Notes: generated by a model not told the origin, from the letters alone. A DNA stretch of 64,000 nt from Sipunculus nudus (GCA_026874595.1 CM049308.1:34652027-34716026); one strand, 5' to 3'. Counted from the first letter of the stretch, positions 30,659 to 43,704 are shown. Program-made: numbers and translations.

Positions 30659-30760
30659 GCAGCAGAGCAAGATGCAGGTGGCATTTCGTTTCAGTTCACT
30701 CGGAGCAACCGCCTGCCTCACCCGAGCTTTAGTTTTTGGCTGGAAAACACAAACGAGTCT
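30659..30760 (+). pseudogene. psq/pogo HTH fragment resumed (right of BEL insertion)
   Basis: After the target duplication the frame from 24431 continues as EQDAGG...FTRSNRLPHPSF and soon loses similarity. A CAG|gtggca donor-like site at about 30678 could mark an old exon end. Confidence 0.4.
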
Positions 30761-32028
30761 CACACAGTTTAAATCTAGTTGGATGTAAGAAGTTACTTTT
30801 GATAGAGCCTTAATGTCTAAACACTTGCAGAATTGTTTCCTGTCTACCCTGGTGGGTGTGACTGCGGCAATGCTGTGAGGAAAATTATGAGGAGATTGGT
30901 ACAAATAAGCTCTGGTCCTTATTCAGCATGAAGGGCAAACGCCACTTGGCAGAGCTGAGGATCTGCAAAATAATAATCAGTAAGATTTTTCATTCAAACT
31001 TTTTTTCTGAGCTTGGAACAAGGTTTGCTTTGATAATGTGGAAGCTTTGATTCAGCTGACAGTGTTTTTGTTTTACTCTAGTTGAGATCCATTGGTTATA
31101 GCGGAGCCAGATGGTAAAGCGGCAGTCCAACCCTACATGTTTGAGCAGAGCATGACCGAATCGGAACCTGAGCCCGTGGGTAAACCGGGATCTCCCATGC
31201 AGACCAGTTCGACTCGGGAACACTGAGTGGTAAGTTTGTTGCAATTTATCCACGGAAATTGTTTTTGAGCGAATGCGTTGAGCCTCGCCAGTTTATCAGC
31301 AGACATTGGCAACATCCCAGTGACAAATCCTCGTTGCGAAACTGGTTAAGCACTTTGTAATAGTAAATCGGTTTATTTGTAATAGAAAAATACGAAAGTA
31401 GCATATAATATATTTTTAAAAATTATTTAGATATTAAGTAAGTGTCATTGGATCTGAGGTTAAATTACAAGTACTTAAGTAACCTAATCACTTAAGTCTT
31501 TATCGGAACTAAGTTTATAAGAAAAGTAAAAAAAAAATTCTAAATTTGAATCAATACTTAAAATAAATATATTTTTAAAAATTATAAGATATAAATATGG
31601 AATTTATAAAAAAAAATACTTGTTAACTGCAGTTATGGTGAATATTTGGTAATTGTAATACTAATAATAGCATGAGAAACAATTTTAACACTATAACAGT
31701 TATTATTATAAATAATAAGTGGCGTCGTCTGTAATTATAAAAAAATATGTAAAATGTTAAAAATATATATTAAATGAAAAAAATAAAATTAATGAGAAAC
31801 ATATTATTAATGCTATATTTAACAATACTATTTCACAACTGATTCAATGGTGGACCAAAGGCTCTCGAGATGCAAGAATTAACAGATCCAAAACCAGGAA
31901 GGCGAGTGTGAAAATTGAATGAGACTGACATCATCAGTAATATCAGACTATAAACCCACTTTTTTTAAACATATAATGTAAGACTGTATACATGGCCTAT
32001 GATTATGTATTCTTTCATCTATCAATAG
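30761..32028. other. No recognisable gene
   Basis: AT-rich from 31350 on. 31090-31220 has a faint tRNA-like B-box string (ccagttcgactcggg) but no matching A box or fold. Confidence 0.4.
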
Positions 32029-34033
32029 AATAATGGCAAGGAGATGCTGTTGGATCACGTGTCCAAAGTGCATAGGGATGCAACTCGAGAAATTCGAAGG
32101 ACAAAAATGACGTCGGATTATATTCACTTGAACCCACAGTCTGCCTTGCGGGTTTACCTTGCAGTGCAGGTATTAACTTTATATCAAACCTGTTCCTTTA
32201 TCATTGAAGAATCTATAAACACAGGATACAACCCGCACATTTCAAGATTTCTGTTCTCTAAATTGTACAGCATTTAAATTTTTTATCTTAACATCTATGA
32301 GTTATTAAGATGTGCTTTAATAACAGACTAATTTGATCTCGTTCCACGCTATAAAATATATTATATACAGCTCTCCAGAGAGAGGGAGAGAGTCTTTATA
32401 AACCTAACCAAAGAAAGCAGACTTAAGCTAAAGGCGGAAACGGATCTGTCAAAGAGATAGATCAATAGAAACAGCGAGAGATGAAAACATATAAATGTAC
32501 CTCAGGGGCCAATTCATATATTAATAAAAGAGAAACAAAGACAAGATGAGTTGTTAGTAGTAATAAAATATATTATATTCAACCATACATTTTTAAATAC
32601 ATGTATATCGGTCTTGAAATGGCAAGAATTATGATTTCGATATTTCATTTTGAATCCACCTTTGCAGAACAGGGACTGAGGACGAACGAAAAGGTAAGGA
32701 ACAGATTGAATTTATATAAAAAATAATACCTAGTTATGCGACATACTCAGGTATAGCAATTAAGTTAAACTATATAAAGCAAAAATGGTATTAACGATCG
32801 AGAAAAATTTTAACATCTCGATTAAAATCCATATAATTAGCTCTATTAGGCCCCTTTTCCATGCGAGCGGAAACGCTTATTTATGGTTCTGTTGATGGTT
32901 TGACATACTGAGCTAGTACACGTTTTTTTAAAGACTCTACTTTATTCCGCAAGATCTCGAGTAAGCATATTGCAGTATTTTGTTAAAACTTTGGAATGAG
33001 CTCCGTAGAATATTTTTTTTCAAATTTAGCCTGATGTCACATTACAATCGCTGCTGCGTAAAATATTAAAGAACATTAAATGGATGAAAGATTCACTTTA
33101 CCTTTTTATGATAACAAAGTCTGACCCGTTTATAACACCACCTGCAGAAAATTTGGCCTTTTTTCACTCCTTTTTTGGCATTTTACAGTTCTTGCTTCAT
33201 AATGACATGATTTCGTATGACCCGGTCATTCTTTCCAATGTGTCTTGGTACATGGCTGGGCTGAAGTGATGGCCCCTTGATGGGCCCTTATGCGCCTCGG
33301 AAAGTCCCCGTGGGATATATTTTGGGTTGATGATATTTCTGCCGAAGTGCAGTCTCAATTAATATTATCGGTTATATCTTCTATGCATGAGATTGATAAA
33401 GATGTTGTTTTCGTTGTCATGGATGAACAACCAAGCAATCAGAAAACAGAATCTCTTCTTAGCTGTTCTCTTAAACCAACAAGGCTGTTTATTTCTTTTT
33501 TTTATGCTTGCCATCTCCTTACAAACCTCAGAGGAGCACCGCAAGCTCGGCTAAAAACACCAGTAGGAAGGGTCAATAGGGCAGACATCGTTCGTTTACA
33601 ATAGTTACAAGGAAAGGAATGCCTCAGGGCAGCCAATAACGAACATCAGAACATATTAACTTCCTGCAGCAGAAGATGAATGTTAACTCTTCGGTAGCCA
33701 AGGCACAGTAGGCTGTGACTGGTATAAGACACCCATGGCACTGTGAATTGTTTTTCCATCATTCATTACTTGTTTTACGTATTTAACACTAGGGTTCCAA
33801 CAGCCAAGGGCTCTAAAAGCCCCATCAGAACTGGCAACTTGCCCGGTGTTGAGAGATTCTTGTTCAGAGCCAATCAAGTTTCTAAACTTGAGGGAAATGA
33901 CCAACCAGAGCTACTATGCAAAGGAAAACGTAAGATTTGTGTAATTGGGTTTGCCATAAATATTGATAGTGTCTTTGGCCTGTCCAATCTCGTCTGGTTG
34001 ATGATTCAAATTAATCATTGTATCATTCAATTG
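32029..34033 (+). pseudogene. P-element/THAP9-like transposase remnants (three blocks)
   Basis: Block 1 (32029-32210, after a ctatcaatag acceptor): LLDHVSKVHRD, LNPQSALRVYLAVQVL, matching the helical 'xLxxxSxMRVxLAAQVLS' segment of P-like transposases. Block 2 (about 33296-33470): KSPWDIFWVDDISAEVQSQL then VVFVVMDEQPSNQ, which fits the RNase H-fold core (beta strands around a catalytic Asp, DGxxxN-type). Block 3 (about 33780-34000): NTRVPTAKGSKSPIR and KRKICVIGFAINIDSVFGL, matching the C-terminal 'LNxRxPxxKGxKxP ... RKTxxxGFxxNIxSV' segment. Order and strand agree with one gene. Stops between blocks and a missing THAP domain indicate decay. Assignment is by remembered motif pattern. Confidence 0.5.
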
Positions 34034-34404
34034 TAAAATGTATGATTAAACATGGTAGATTCCATGATTCCTAATAATTTAAAAATCAAAAGGTCCCAAG
34101 AATATTCCTAATAATAAAATAATCCTTAGGTCGTTTTTTTTTTTTTCAATCATGAGAATAATTGTTCAACGTATGTATACATTATATGCTGCAAATGTGG
34201 ATTTATAGATTTCTGACATATGTGATATATGTACTACATTATTTCGCACGGCTTTACTTTACCAAGCCACCGACAACTTTAATAAAACTTCCTTTCTACA
34301 AATTGCTTGAAAAATAATATTTTATAATTTTATACATAAATTTCATATTCTGACCATATAAACTCGTGAACTTGTTAAATGTTTACATGTAAAATGTTAA
34401 CATG

Positions 34405-34465
<61 letters not shown>

Positions 34466-34485
34466 CCAGAATTAAATAGCCAGAA
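34034..34485. other. AT-rich spacer with (TA)n
   Basis: (TA)n at about 34408-34461; nothing else seen. Confidence 0.6.
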
Positions 34486-35333
34486 TTGAGAGCGATATTT
34501 ATTTCATCAATCAGTGAAAGAAGAAGGAACTCATACCAAAGGGACTACTCGTCACGAATCCGATGGCAACGACATACAATACAGACTACTCAGCCAGGTT
34601 TTGTAGAAATTTTCAGGAACTCAGGAACCACCTCTATCACGTTCTGTACTCTAGAAAGAAAGGACACGCGGGAGCTACACACATGTATCAACAGGAAGAA
34701 AGGTAAGCTTAAGAGACTCTCACAACACGGTCATAAATTCAGAAAACCTCTTGTTAAAAACAATTAGAACCAATGCATACTCGAACATTTTGACAGACCC
34801 AATTTCACACATGACTTAACCGTTTATACAGACAAGTCGGACAACAAACACACAGACATACTTGCGACATCTGATCCATCTAAGGTTATCAACCTATCCG
34901 CTTATAAATTAACTGATTCTGAAGCTAAATTACTCTCCAAGGGCCACAAGTTTTGCCCGACTAAATCAATAGATAATATAGCGTTGTACGGAGATCTAGA
35001 AGATATTTTTTCCGGAGACTCCGCCTGGTAGAATATTTTAGAAGAGACACAGATGCATCATGCAGACTACACACAAAAACGGATAAGAAAACTAAAACAG
35101 ATCGTAACAGCAGATGGACACCTATACCCGGGCGGAAATAAAAATTAGATTTATACATAAAACACGTTCAGGAGCAGGGTTAAAACTGAAATTATAGACA
35201 AAATAACCAAACCAGAATATAATTTAACCACCGGTGAACGCAAAGCAATGACTGAATTACAGAATAATAATGATATTGTGATCAGGCCTGTCGATAAAGG
35301 GGGAGGGGCACTGTCATTCAAAATAAGAATGTA
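34486..35333 (+). pseudogene. Penelope-like element N-terminal remnant
   Basis: Frame-by-frame translation gives KLKRLSQHGHKF (about 34708), then VINLSAYKLTDSEAKLLSKG and HKFCPT (about 34885-34955), and finally TTGERKAMTELQNNNDIVIR, PVDKGGG (to about 35320). The order 'L-S...L-LSKGxxFxPT' then 'ERxALxxLxxNxDIVIxPxDKGG' is the conserved region just before the RT of Penelope-like elements. Several in-frame stops occur and the RT and GIY-YIG parts are absent, so this is a 3'-truncated dead copy. Confidence 0.65.
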
Positions 35334-35499
35334 ACAAGCAAATCGACGATTTCAGGATCATGTGCATTTGCGATTCCTGCTGAAGTCGGAATGGTCGCAG
35401 CAACATTTGTCAATCCACCAACTCAACCTAATAGCCCCTTTCCGCAAACAATGATGTGAGGTCGCAAATCTTTGGTTGAAGAGAAGTTCATGGAACTTT

Positions 35500-35650
35500 G
35501 GGGGGGGGGGGGGGGGGGGATACATCGTGGACAACTACATGGTGGAACTTCGGGGACCCGTTCACAGTGAAACTCCGGGTACCCGTACATCATGGAACTT
35601 CGGGGACCCGTACATCGTGGAACTTCGGGGACAAGTACATCGTGGAATTG
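35500..35650 (+). repeat. Poly-G tract plus 25-bp minisatellite
   Basis: About 20 G at 35500-35519, then four units of ggaacttcggggacccgtac + atcgt (25 bp) from 35544 with minor variants. Confidence 0.85.
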
Positions 35651-38050
35651 ATAGTCCTAGTCGAAAGGTGGGCGTACGTTCAATGTAATCTAAATTACTA
35701 TATTCGTTAAATAATGGAAGGTAATATAAAATGAATATCAATAAATATTTCCATAAAATATTTGGTCTTATTTAAATTAAATATGAGCAGAGCACTTTTG
35801 CACGATTAAACCATGTTCCAAATTTGCTGCTCTGATTAATTAATCCTGACTTGCAATTTCGACATCCTGAACATGTTGAAACCAGTTGTCCTTGATAAAA
35901 TGTTTGGCAAGGCCTTTCATTACGTTAGGATTGTGGCATTTGGAGATATAGGAATATAAATAGAATTATAAAACAAAATATTTACAAATATTAGTTATTC
36001 CAGATCAGAATGGTTGTTAATAACCATAGTCTTCTCTTATTTTGGCATTTTGTAAAGTAGCATTTTAGAAAACCACTTAAACTACATGCAGGAATGGTCC
36101 AGAGGGTCACCAGATGACCTCATTTTTTCCCGTCCATATGTTGAAGACCCAACTACAAGTCCTTCCGCAAGTTGGAACGTAGAGGACCTCCAGGAAACAA
36201 AATTCTTCCGTATTATATAGTGTATATTAATTGCTAAATAATAGTTATTTTACTCCCGTCTCAACTGAAAGACGTTCCGCAATTTGACTTGATACTCCTC
36301 CCAAAACTAATTTAAGAGGGTAAAATATCTTTGTCACTAGGAGAAGGAGTAGCTATAGAACCTGGTTTCTCGATAGTATAAAAAAAAAAAAAAAAATACG
36401 TGAGTTTGTAACCAAGAAGATGGACATGTGAAAAGTCCTTTGGTTCAAAACAGAAGGCATGACTTTATTCGAGTATCGTAAAACTTAAATCGATTTAGTG
36501 TCATAAGTATACATGTATTCCCTTAGGGCATTCGATCCTGGAAACACAATACTTGAAATGAAGACTACACTCTGTAAATCCTAGGGGGTCTGCAGTGGCA
36601 GTCCTACTCCTTTTTTAAATAAAATTGATTTCAAGTTAATTTTCTTGTTATTTCTACAGTAATTTTTTAATTCTCTAGTGAGACACCATATTAACATAGC
36701 ACCATGATTCTAGATTTCAGCAGATTTGATTTTTAAGGTCAATGTCACAACTTTTCTAACTCCAATGAGATTTTGGCAGAAAGAACTGGTGTGTCAAATT
36801 CGAGGACAAAATGTAAAATCCTTCAAAATTTATGGGATTCACAAAAAAACATACATTTCGGCAGACTTTGAAGATGAAGGTAAAGGTCTCCAAGATATTG
36901 GATTTTAGGAGGAAAAAGGAGTGTTTAAAATTTTGGAGGGATATATGCAGCCTTTCAAAAATTATCGCCTTCACAAGACAATAACTATAATTTTGCTGAT
37001 TTGACCATCAAGGTCACCGGGTTTCAAACTCGTCTGAGAACCTGGTAGGCACAATCGGTGTACTAAATTTAAGGACAAAATGATAAATAGTTCAAAAGTT
37101 TTTATGAGGATCACAGTTTTGTTTTAAAGTCCCAAAGGCTGGTGTAAATTGGAAAATGGTAAAGCACTTACAATGCTTTGCACATCGACGAGCACCTCAA
37201 AGAAACATCCAATTTTTCTGTTGATACCTGCAGTGTGATTGTCTAAATGTTGCACAGAAGGAATTCCACAGAGACAGCAGCACCTGGTGGCCAAACCTGA
37301 ATGGCAACCGAGGTTACCAGCAGCAATTAGTGTAGAGAATAGTTGGGCAAAGCGTAAAGCCCAAAGCACACTACGGCGCGCGTGCGTCACGCGTCAAATC
37401 TAGAAAAAAGTAGCTCCACTATTTATCAATGACAAAACAGACTATCGCGATCGATCATTGCTGCCTATACCAATAGAGGAATATGCGACCTTAGGGAACA
37501 ATATAATTCATGCGCCTACTGCTTGATTTCTAAAAAGCGTTTGACATAGTGAACCGTGATACAATACCCGGGGGGGGGGGGGGGGTCGCCTGTACATGGT
37601 TTTCATCAGTAAAGCTCGCGCTACCGTCCATCTATAGAATACACTGGACAATTCGTCATGGTATATTAAACATACGTGTAATTTTTCTCAAGCAACACAT
37701 ATATCATTGCCTGTTACATGCACTTGACTTTACGTAAATACAAATTATTATAAATATTATTAGTGCTACAATATTCTTGGTACGCTCCTAGGTGAGCATT
37801 TCTATGACAGTCTCAGCATTTTTGGACATATCCTGCAACTGTTCTAAGTTCCCTTAACTGGCGCGCGCGGCATTTATTGATCTCTAATTATTTTAAAAGG
37901 ATGTGACAGTGCAAGCTATAGAGTTCGGTGTATTTCTTTCAGTCCTTTTTCATCCGTTTGTTGAACTGTCATTTTCCCCGTGGTAAGACAAAAAGTGACA
38001 TTCTGTTAGGAAATGCCACGATTGACTTGTAGGAATATATGCAGTTGTTT
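35651..38050. other. No gene supported; weak ~300-bp duplication and poly-G
   Basis: 36735-36840 and 37000-37110 resemble each other (gaggacaaaatgtaaaatcc/aaggacaaaatgataaatag, each followed by 'ttcaaaatttatg'/'ttcaaaagttttt'), suggesting an old tandem duplication. Poly-G at 37569-37586. 37850-37870 is a short gcgcgcgcg run. Confidence 0.45.
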
Positions 38051-38600
38051 TTATTAGCGAACCAGTGAGCTTATGCGATGGTGTGGCGTCGTCCGGCGGC
38101 CGTCGTCTGTACGTCAACCCATACTATCTTGAAAACGGCAAGAGGTAGCATCACGAAATTTTATGCAAAAAATTAGTCATCTGAAAAATTATATCGGATT
38201 TTGCTTATTTTTTGGCTAACTGCATTTTCTTAGAAAAGCTTGAAAAATCTTCTCCTCCGAAACTGTTCAGCCAAATTGTCCAATATTTCACAGAAATGAT
38301 TTCTGGAACAATCTTTTTCAAGTTTGTTCGAATGGTTTAAGTTCGGTGATTTTGGCCGAGTTACAGGAAGTTGAACTTAGTCATCTGTCCATAAAAGCAT
38401 ACTAAAATTACAATCTCAGAAACGGCTGGAGCTATCATCACCAAATTTTATGCCAATGTTGTTCACATGAGACATATCTGAAATTGAGGTATTGGTGGCG
38501 CCACCTGCATCGACCTTTTTTGTACGGGGGTCATCAGTGCCTGTATCATACTGACGGCTACAAAAAACTTCTTCTCTGAAACCATATGGCCAATTAGCAC
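38051..38600 (+). repeat. Dispersed repeat, copy 1
   Basis: About 550 bp starting ttattagcgaaccagtgagc + ttatgcgatggt; close match in order and sequence to 62878-63450. Contains internal sub-repeats (cttctcctccgaaactgttc, catcaccaaattttatgcca). No coding capacity. I recognise the opening as a family frequent in mollusc DNA but cannot name it. Confidence 0.85.
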
Positions 38601-40045
38601 ACCACAGTAATGTAGACCCGTAACCACATAACATATATGACATGAAAGGAATAATATAAAGAAAAATTACGCAATGAAACAGAGGGGGTCCATTTAAGGG
38701 TTATATATAAACAGGGGAGCTATGGGTCATGTTGCTTAGCTTAATCTTAATAAAATATCTAGAATGTGCAATAATATACTTATTTCATTTTGTTTGATAC
38801 ACCTGGTATTACAGTTGAAAAACTCACGAAAAATGACCCTGTTGAGATGAAAACCTGTAAATTAAATGATAATAGACATCAGCCAAAGGAAAAAATAAAG
38901 ACTAATGTTTTAACTGTGTAAATTGCTGTAAAATCAAATGAGCATACAAAACTGTGAACAACGTGTAGGAAGCCTTACCCTGTGTGATATAAATAAATAT
39001 GTGGACTGAAACCGTTTTATGTGAGGTAATAAGGGAGAATTAGACCTCTCACATAAAGGGAGAATTGGGCCTAAGTTTTATATGAAAGGATACATGCCAT
39101 AAAGAACCTGACAATGTGTTAAACAGATTGTCAAAAGACCATTTGGCCGGATGGCAACATTAAATAAATGCGGAGACCATTTCAGCTAATAGAAAACAGC
39201 CATTGCAGGTTCACCCATTTGGTTAGAGACAAATGAGACACGCTTTTTGCATGATATAATATTCAATTAAGACCAAAGAGTTATTATATTTACCCAAAGA
39301 TATTTACCCAAAGCACTGTTCCTTTTTGAGAGAATAATTGTTTATTATATAATATAGTATACAAATGTACGTTTACAGTGTCGGATCCAGAGGAGGGTGC
39401 CCGCAGTCCCACCCCCCCTTCCCCCCTTGAGCTCAAACATTTTCATCTATTTATTTCCAATTTTATTTTTTTTTTCCAGATTTGTTATTATCTCTCCCTA
39501 TTCCTTTCGGAAAATTACCCCGCCCCCCTTAATAAAAGTTTTGAATGGTAATGTCGGTTTTGGAAGTCAAATAATTTTTTGTTTTCATCTATGACAAAAT
39601 TGTTTTAGCCAAGGCATCAGCATAACACCAATTCTCACTTCGTAAGCTGCTTATCCAGGAACAGACATTCAGCTGGTGCTGGATTCTAATTACCGGTTTC
39701 CAGTGTTTATCCTACCAGTAGGGCTCTTGTCAATATTTTCACACTATCGGCTTGTCATTTAGCATTAACAACCTTGTACAGTTTTCAGCAGATTCGCTTG
39801 ATGTTACATTGTTGCGTGCCCACATTATCACATGTGAGTAATCTATAAGAGCAAATTTTTTTTTCTGTTGTTTTGAATATGTTATTAACGGTGAAACTAC
39901 GTTTATTAGACAGAAGAATGCTCATAAATGTCCAGTTGCAGTTCGCCACTTCATACAACTATAGTCCTCTGTGAACTTCGAGAGCGACGTCTGCACCGTT
40001 TGCCAGAAATTACATTTACTTCCGTCAGACTGTCTGTCCATCCGT
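38601..40045. other. No recognisable gene
   Basis: AT-rich; no open frame with splice or domain support. Confidence 0.4.
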
Positions 40046-40480
40046 CAAGTTTTCGTATCATTCAAATTTTGGTCAGTGATTGCTCTTATGCTTACCTTGG
40101 TTGGGATTTGTTTTGGAGTGTTTATCTTGTCTGTCTGTATGTCTGTCACTTTGTCTGTCCGTCTGTCAGGTTTTAAATTCCCTGCTATAACTTTCCTAAA
40201 TATTATCCGATGTCATTCAAATTTTGGTCAGTGATTGCTCTCATGCTTACCTTGGTTTTCATTTGTTTTGAAGTGTCCGGCTTGTGTCCGTCGGTCTGTC
40301 TGTCTGTCACTCTGTCAGTTTGTCAGGTTTTCGTTTCTGTGGGATAACTTTCTTAAATATGATCCGATTTCTTTCAAATTTTGATCAGTGATTGCTCTCA
40401 TGCATACCCCGGTTGGGATTAGTTTTGGAGTGTCTGGCTTCTGTCTGTCACTCTGTCTGTCCGTCCTTTATCAAGCATGA
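40046..40480 (+). repeat. ~157-bp tandem repeat, three copies
   Basis: 'aaattttggtcagtgattgc' (or gatcagtg) recurs at about 40064, 40219 and 40376, each followed by 'cttaccttggttgggatt'-type text and a gtctgtctgtc-rich tail. Confidence 0.85.
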
Positions 40481-41460
40481 AAACAACAAGATCCAAAAGC
40501 GGGGGACATTAATTCCACGAATTTGCTTGTTTATTTAAGCTTCATATTCTTCTGGCGTTTTTTTTAATGTTTTTTATTTATTAAAATTTGTATAATTTGC
40601 TGGAGGACACGTTTTAAATGATTTAAGTTCAAAATTATAGTGTACCTTTGAAAAGATGCTTAAGATCTCCATTAAGGTCTTAGATATAAAACAATGAATT
40701 GGTCCACAATTGTCCCAAGCCCAATATTTCCTGGTAGGTGCAACAGATTCACCCATAATTTCAGCTGCCAGTAAGAATTTATGTGGAGACAAGGGATCTC
40801 CTTTTCTATCCTCTCTGGACATTAAAATAGCCCTGAAGTGTTTCCATTATCTGAGATACAACTGTCAATTTGATTATAAAGTATGTGTATCCATTAAATG
40901 AATGATTGAGGGAAATAATTGAAAAAAAAATTAATTTTTTAGTACTAAACTACTATTGGTTCATATTTTCAACCATGTTGCAGTGGCGTAGTATTTATTT
41001 TATTCAAATTAAAAAGTCACTCTAAAAATTGCTTACTTAAACATAACAGTTCTGTCAGAAGTTTTGCATGTTTTCCAAAATTTAGACGACTGAAGGTACT
41101 TAGAGCGCTCAATATACCAAACAGAATTGCTACTCTGCCCTTGGGGTTTGTAGAGCGCTCAATAAACCAAACAGAATTGCTACTCTGCCCTTGGGGTTTG
41201 TTCAACTTTAATGATTTCCTCCTTTGTCAAACTTGAAACACCAAATGACTAACGGAAAATATCTTCACGGTGCATGACCAGATAGTGTTGGTCATTAGTG
41301 AAAGGTGCAACTATCTGGACGATTGCCATTAGAATTTCATTTTGTTTTGTATTTTTCACTTTCATCTTGCCTGATGATTCATACATTTAATGCTGAAGAG
41401 TAGAATATATCCATGGATGTTTCTCAGGTGAACTGGACGGGGTCATACTCTGTCATCTGT
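40481..41460. other. Spacer with a 51-bp direct duplication
   Basis: 41101-41150 and 41151-41202 repeat 'agagcgctcaataaaccaaa' + cagaattgctactctgccct + tggggtttg almost exactly. No gene seen. Confidence 0.6.
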
Positions 41461-41748
41461 TTAATATTTTTGCCAGTTCAACTGCTGGTGTTGCGCAGAG
41501 TCAGTTGGGATGCGTAGGAGGACAGCCCTGGAAGGGTGAAATGTTTGTAAACATTGTATGGCTGTATATGATGTTAGTAAAATCTTGGTATTATTGCTAT
41601 AAGAAACCGGATAAATTAATATATACTGAACATGCTTGCAGTGGGCATTCAGACCAGCACCTACAGGACATTCACACTGACCTTGTCTGAAAGCACCATA
41701 ATTATCAATTATGATATCTACTTGGTATGCCATTGAGTTTTTTTTCAT
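41461..41748 (-). pseudogene. SWIM-type zinc-finger gene fragment
   Basis: A 95-codon minus-strand frame has VDIIIDNYGAFRQGQCECPV + GAGLNAHCKHV, the CxC-x(n)-CxH signature of a SWIM finger, and further on a CLQTFHPSR string resembling the segment that follows SWIM in metazoan YqaJ/SWIM genes. The stretch between (YPVSYSNN...) does not match and contains gtatat and catatacag, so it may be a tiny intron, but phases do not agree. No neighbouring exons were found. SWIM domains bind DNA or proteins; here it is probably an orphan exon. Confidence 0.55.
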
Positions 41749-43012
41749 TTTCTGCAGCTCAACGACTTAATATGTAGCATGTACCAGGTTTCTTTGCTGC
41801 ACAAACACACAGAATGAATCTCCTTGTACATGACTTCGCTAACTTTAAAATTTGGAAGAGGCGGAGAGAGAAGTCACGAACCAACCAGGTATAACGTGAG
41901 AAGGCGTCAGTAAGGCAGGTTTACGACGTATAAGTCAGCCCTACTAAAAGTTCAAATGTTTACTACATCGTATAATGCCTGTTCATTGGAATGGATAGGT
42001 GGACGTCTCCATTGAGAGGTATTGCGAATAGGATTCCATGGGAAGATATTTTATGGGGACACAGGAGTACCAGGGATATGGCCTCCCTGCCGAGATTTTA
42101 CTGTACCATAATGACCAATTCAGGATATTGAGACACCAGACCATCATTCGACCAGATACTGGGGGGAGGGGGGATGATTTCGTTTAAGGCCGCACACGGC
42201 AAAAAAGTATAGGAGGTCAAAGTATAGGAGGTCATATTCTCAAGTTCTGCCTCAAAGTGTTACACCATCTCTTGAAACTAGATAAGCGCTCCTGTGGAAC
42301 AGAGGGCCTAAAATGCCACATACGAATAAAGTTTACTCCTGTTAAATTAGCACTAGATTGCTTGAAAAGCACGTAGGGCTTTATCACGGCCGATTTAAGT
42401 GATGCTGTCGTTGCAGGGTATATAGAAAGGCATATTGCTGGGAAGTCTCAAGAGAGTATGATATCCATAAACGTGACAGGAGGTATATGAATAAGATTTA
42501 TCCGGTTCTGTCTGGTCTAAAACAGTGTGGAAGTGCTTATTTTACATTAGGTTTGAGTTTTCAGATAACCACATAAGTTTCAGCGTGGAAGTGTCATAAT
42601 CGCCGCTTTAATCCCCATTCCAGGTTGAACAAGTTCTGCTAAATTACTTTCGTTCTCTCACAAAAAATGCATCCCACTCTACTTATGGTCGTTACAATTT
42701 GGAAACTAATGGACACGCCATAGAAACCCTCCCACCTCTCAAGAAAAGGGACTTATGGGTATATAGGTCTTCCGGGATTAATGGCTGTTACAAATACTCA
42801 GGCCCAGATGACTTCGTACAGACGATCACGAACTAACATTTCACAATCACAACATCACATTCACAATCATATAAAGCTACTTACATCAATGTTAACCGTA
42901 CTCGATGCACAGAAACCAAATGCCAGTCTACACACGACAAGAAAAAATCCAAACCACTTTATTGAAAGTAATGGATTTATTGAAAGTACTTTAACCGACT
43001 TGATTGTCTTTT
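41749..43012. other. No gene supported
   Basis: Moderately GC sequence. Minor repeats ('aagtataggaggtca' twice at about 42204). 42375-42480 reads FITADLSDA on the plus strand, vaguely RT-like, but I could not support it. Confidence 0.35.
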
Positions 43013-43276
43013 TTACTGTCTTTCCTGAACTTCAAAAGATACGATCTCGTGGTTTTTTATTACTACACTGCAGCGAAAAGTAATTTTCTGTAGTAAGGCT
43101 TTCTCAGGGTTCGCGTTCAGATCTTCGCCCACCATCAGGTCCCTCCGAATAACACCGGTGTCAACCTTGAGGGTTTGGATACTCTTCCCGGTGTCCACAC
43201 AGATCTTCAGTTGGTCCTTCCTTGATGTAACTCCGACCTTTCCCGTAATGATATGTTGTGATGTACCTTCGACAGG
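43013..43276 (-). pseudogene. Orphan terminal exon paralogous to the OB-fold gene's last exon
   Basis: After a ttatattgcag acceptor (exon start 43276) the phase-0 frame opens PVEGTSQHIITGKVGVTSRK and includes EKALLQKI...SVVIK near its end. The last exon of the gene at 47631-47880 opens LVDGPLKEVYTGTVDG after a similar acceptor and also contains ED.LFQ...VVVE at equivalent distance. Shared phase, acceptor position and pattern suggest a duplicated exon. No companion exons lie within 4 kb on either side. Confidence 0.4.
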
Positions 43277-43704
43277 CTGCAATATAAGGAAGCGTTTTAT
43301 AATGAACCGTTAGCTGTGTATCCATGTATCCGTAAAAAACGTATCCGTTAAAGACGTACGTACGTTCCATAGTGCGCAGTCCGCAAAAACTGTTTCCATA
43401 AGTACGTAGTTTTTCTTGCGGATACCCTTTCACGTGCCTTTTTTGAAACTGCAAGGACAACAGGCAGGAAGGTCAATATGTCTCATCACACCTGGCTCAG
43501 GGGCACTGTTGGGAAATGTAAGCATTTTTGCCATCCGCAAAACGGATGAATCGCTCACCGCTCCGTTTCGATGCTGTCCGTTTTTGTGGATACGTTGGCG
43601 GAGCACGTTAAAACGTACATGTGGAAACAGTTCATCTTACAAAGAGGAATCCGATTTTTTGCGAACGAGACGTACGAGATTTACGGATGAATGGAAACAC
43701 AGCT
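43277..43704. other. No gene supported
   Basis: Rich in acgtacg/tccgtaa strings (about 43325-43420 and 43570-43690); partly inverted with respect to each other, possibly an old palindrome. Confidence 0.3.

Noticed and set aside
31090-31220. tRNA-like sequence
   Set aside because: Only a B-box-like string; no A box at the right distance and no cloverleaf.
37124-37390. Cys-rich minus-strand ORF
   Set aside because: No domain spacing, no splice sites, and ordinary composition for chance.
42375-42480. RT-like FITADLSDA peptide
   Set aside because: Only one short resemblance; flanking frames are closed and no YxDD motif follows.
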